The notes below the pieces were generated by a model. That model was not told the DNA's origin. It made no database searches and saw only the letters and a program-made list of their open reading frames with translations. A program made the translations under genes and the position numbers. Shown in pieces: positions 61,437 to 64,000 of a stretch of DNA of 64,000 bases (the stretch's first letter is position 1; every line of letters begins with the position of its first letter). This DNA is from Adiantum capillus-veneris (Eukaryota; Streptophyta; Polypodiopsida; Polypodiales; Pteridaceae): assembly GCA_014529385.2 (NCBI GenBank), contig CM043960.1, forward strand, positions 28,611,396 to 28,675,395, read 5' to 3'.

Positions 61437-61731
61437 GGAGGTGAAGAAGAAGAAGATGGAGATGGAGCAAGAGCACTCTTCTATTGCACAAATGAGAGAA
61501 TAAGTGAATTTTAGGTTTAGTTGGCTTTTATATGAGCTCACCCCATTCACACTTGGGTGCCCATTCTTAGCCAACTAATCCCTTGAATGTCCCAGTTAGA
61601 GTGCGCCTCTCATCGGCGATCACTCTTACCCTTTTCCTATTGGTCCGACAAGCCCGGTACCTGACTCTACCAAATACATAATACACGTCCGTCGTAGGTG
61701 ATGGGGTGTCCGTGAGCCGTGAGGGTTAACA
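61191..61731 (-). repeat. Probable LTR (minus strand), 541 bp
   Basis: On the minus strand it starts TGTTAACCCTCACGG right after the purine tract AGGAAGGGGGG and ends GCTCGCACACA. It contains a (CT)n/(CA)n run at 61381-61435 and a TATA-like TCATATAAAAGCC (minus, near 61530). The sequence before the purine tract reads EDGIYIRKGGHV, the kind of C-terminus found at the end of gypsy pol. No target duplication was found. Identity as an LTR is likely but not proven. Confidence 0.5.
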
Positions 61732-61744
61732 TGCCCCCCTTCCT

Positions 61745-63104
61745 GATGTAGATTCCATCCTCAGAAGCTATTGAGTTGAAGCTCGTTCGTCGAGGTGGAA
61801 GAGCATTTGAGATGAATGTACTTAGCCTTCTTCAGTCACTGCAAAATCAAACAACATTGGCACAGTAATTGCATTCTCATAAGTGATAAAAAAGCATATG
61901 CAGTTTTAGGTAGACAAATTGATTGGTAAAAGAATTTCAAAAAATTTGTCAGCAATGAACATTAAATTGCAATGTAATCAAATGCATAAACAGATGTAAA
62001 GGTAAAAAATTAAACAAGTCTGGGGTCGCTAATTTGACGGTCGAAAGGCACTAGAGATAGAATATTAATACAATGGGTAAGCTTCTTAATTTTCTGTGGT
62101 CAATTAAGTTGTTTAATCGCGAGAGCCAAGTATTCATGTTCGAGGGCTGACTAGAGGCTATATCTAGAAGACCTTGTAGTTAAGCTACCATAAAAGGAAT
62201 TTCTCATGAAATCATCGCCTGACTGATTACTTTTTCTTTGACCCCCCAAAGTCTTTTCACAGTGATTCAATTTGATGTGTGTGCTTATTTTGTATGCCTT
62301 GGGTTTTTTGCTTTTCAAGGAAAAGCGCCCACACTGGGAACCTCTAGGGCTCTAGTACCATAGGCAATACATGTGAGTGAAGTACCAAATCAAGCTGAGA
62401 TTTCTCTTCCAGCTTAAGATTTTACAGTGTGGCACTTTGATTTTTTGTTTGTTCATTTTCAACATTTTAATTTTGTAACTTTGGGGGGTCATATAACACT
62501 GATACACCTCCCCAGGTTCATCACACTAGTAAACTCCCTTTATAATACTTAAGCTAAAGGTCAATAGGGTCAAGCCCACTAGAAAGCCCTAGTACATTTC
62601 ACACAATGCTGCCTAAATCGGATTAAGAACCTAAGTAACCATTGATTATTAGGAAGGCATTCCCCATGGTATTAAGAGAAGATCTCTAACACCTAACTTG
62701 GTCAAACTAGCTTAGTCGGACTGCTTGATTTTTAAACCTAGACAAGTGATTATGACAAAAAATTACATTGAATTAAATGTTTGATACTAAGCAAATGCGG
62801 TGAATATTAGGCTACCAATCACAATTAAAGCAGACAATCATAGATGCAAAAAAGATAGGGGGCAATGCTAATGGACAAGAAACACCTGTTTGTGTCAATG
62901 GTCGCGCTTGATTTGAAGAGTGAGTCAAGATAAAGATTCCATGAAGGTCCAAATCCTATCAATAGCAACACGCTCCTGTACACACTAGGAAACAAAAGGA
63001 ATACCTCCAGGAGGCACATTAGTGGAAAAAGGTACCAACACTTATTGAACACAACAAAAAACATAAGGAACCCTAACCTAATTATTTGCTCTCCCCCTAG
63101 AGAG
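61745..63104. other. No gene seen
   Basis: A/T-rich sequence with no recognised protein in six frames; it may be LTR or untranslated sequence of the element(s) whose 3' junctions lie at 61731 and 63749. Confidence 0.5.
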
Positions 63105-63563
63105 TCAAGGGAATAGGATATTGTAGAGGTTGGGGGGAAACCCTAAGGCTAAACCCCTATCCTCGTCGTCGAGATAAACAAAGTCATCATCCATGAGACC
63201 ATATGTGCCATCCGTGTAGTCCTGTAAATTTTCTTCTTCATCATAGGTGCCCATGTTTACTAAGAAGGTCACTAGACGCCTATAGTCATCTTGGTCAAAA
63301 GGGTAGGCTTGTGCAATGGGAGAAACGCTCTCTACTAAGTATGGATCAGACGTGGTCAAGAGACGTATCAGCCATTCTAACTCCTCAAAATTCCTCTCAC
63401 ATGCTAGCGTACCTATCAAATCCCATTCACATGCAAGCACTGGAAAGACCATGTGAAATATTTGTGAAAAGTAACGAGGGTACCTCTCACCCAAGGCAGG
63501 AGTGGATGATTCTAGCGTACTAGCCATATCTGTACACGCAAATAGATGATGGTTAGAGTGCAA
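63105..63563 (-). CDS. Unidentified acidic protein, up to 152 aa
   Basis: The ORF is open and has normal complexity, with C-terminal acidic stretches (YDEEENLQDY, LMDDDFVYLDDEDRG). The second Met (residue 13, MASTLESS) has G at -3 and G at +4 and is the better start. A TATA-like TATATATAAAGCC on the minus strand lies about 100 bp upstream near 63665. I do not recognise the family. It sits just inside a probable LTR junction at 63749, so it could be LTR-encoded, a small host gene, or chance. Confidence 0.35.
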   Translation of the reverse strand: MHSNHHLFACTDMASTLESSTPALGERYPRYFSQIFHMVFPVLACEWDLIGTLACERNFEELEWLIRLLTTSDPYLVESVSPIAQAYPFDQDDYRRLVTFLVNMGTYDEEENLQDYTDGTYGLMDDDFVYLDDEDRGLALGFPPNLYNILFP

Positions 63564-64000
63564 ATATTACAAGGGTCGTGTTCTTGTACATAATTTGTTT
63601 TTATGATTTGTGTTATGGCTCTTTCTCTTTTACTTTTTTATCTTGTTTTTGTGAGTATAAGGCTTTATATATACATTCCCTAAGATTGGAGATTAAGAGG
63701 TCAGGGAGAAAGGTTGAGAGGGAAGCAAGTGAATAATGGATGTCCACAAACACTCCCCCCTTCCTTGGGTAGATCATATCGTTTGAAATGATGTCGTCAC
63801 CCTTTGAAACCAGTTGTTCCAAGTTGTTATAGGGGAAGATTTTTGCCAGTATTTTTCTATTACCTTAGGTGCCTCGTCGAGTTGCAAGGGTGGTAAGGTA
63901 CTCTCCCAGGATCAAACTTGAAGTGGTTCATTAGGTGATTCTTGAACACTGGAAGGTGTGGATTCCTTTGTAGCTTCATGGAGGTCCACTATTGTAGGTG
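63564..64000 (-). other. Probable LTR start at 63749 and end of a gypsy pol
   Basis: On the minus strand GGAAGGGGGGAG is followed by TGTTTGTGGACATCC, a purine tract and LTR-start pattern. Upstream on that strand the translation reads GDDIISNDMIYPRKGGV, matching the DGIYIRKGGHV end at 61740. It continues out of the window. Confidence 0.4.

Overview
The window is nuclear DNA of a land plant with a large, retrotransposon-rich genome. The evidence is one intron-containing plant gene (a SIP/raffinose-synthase-family GH36 enzyme with 14 short-intron coding exons) surrounded by Ty3/gypsy and Ty1/copia elements with plant-type primer sites (initiator Met and plant tRNA-Asp). The species cannot be read from the sequence; the gypsy and copia types fit any vascular plant.

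Layout. 1-33160 is a nest of LTR elements. An old gypsy remnant (32389-33160) holds gypsy family A copy 2 (5364-6634 and 30388-32388). Copy 2 is abutted on the left by a younger copy 1 (1-5363) and is split by a small-LTR copia-type element 'S' (6635-30387, near-perfect target duplication GCAAG/ACAAG). S holds gypsy-A copy 3 (7344-13059) and a large minus-strand gypsy element 'M' (13905-29991, tRNA-Asp primer site). 34234-42577 is gypsy-A copy 4 on the minus strand, flanked by a perfect TCTTG duplication, with the tail of a copia element (36677-38886) lying in its pol region. 43290-45442 is a very young GC-rich non-autonomous LTR element 'N' with target duplication GAGCT. 46891-50910 is the host gene, which looks whole. 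52039-56070 is an old copia element. 57760-61190 is a decayed Tat-lineage gypsy on the minus strand. 61191-64000 holds two probable LTR 3' junctions and one unidentified 152-codon ORF.

The most unusual part is element M. It carries two arrays of a 24-bp perfect palindrome set in diverged ~283-bp units, one array before the gag-like region and one before a separate group of 3' ORFs. Its integrase zinc-binding module is duplicated in tandem with an exact 126-codon offset. A second retropepsin-like domain lies after the integrase, and a 337-bp near-identical direct repeat flanks the 3' ORF block. The gypsy-A LTRs carry four inverted CCAAT pairs at an almost constant 22-bp spacing.

The only gene here with a predictable host role is the SIP/RFS-family enzyme, which acts on raffinose-family oligosaccharides or galactosides. 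Everything else is mobile DNA at various stages of decay. All percentages and ages are by-eye estimates.
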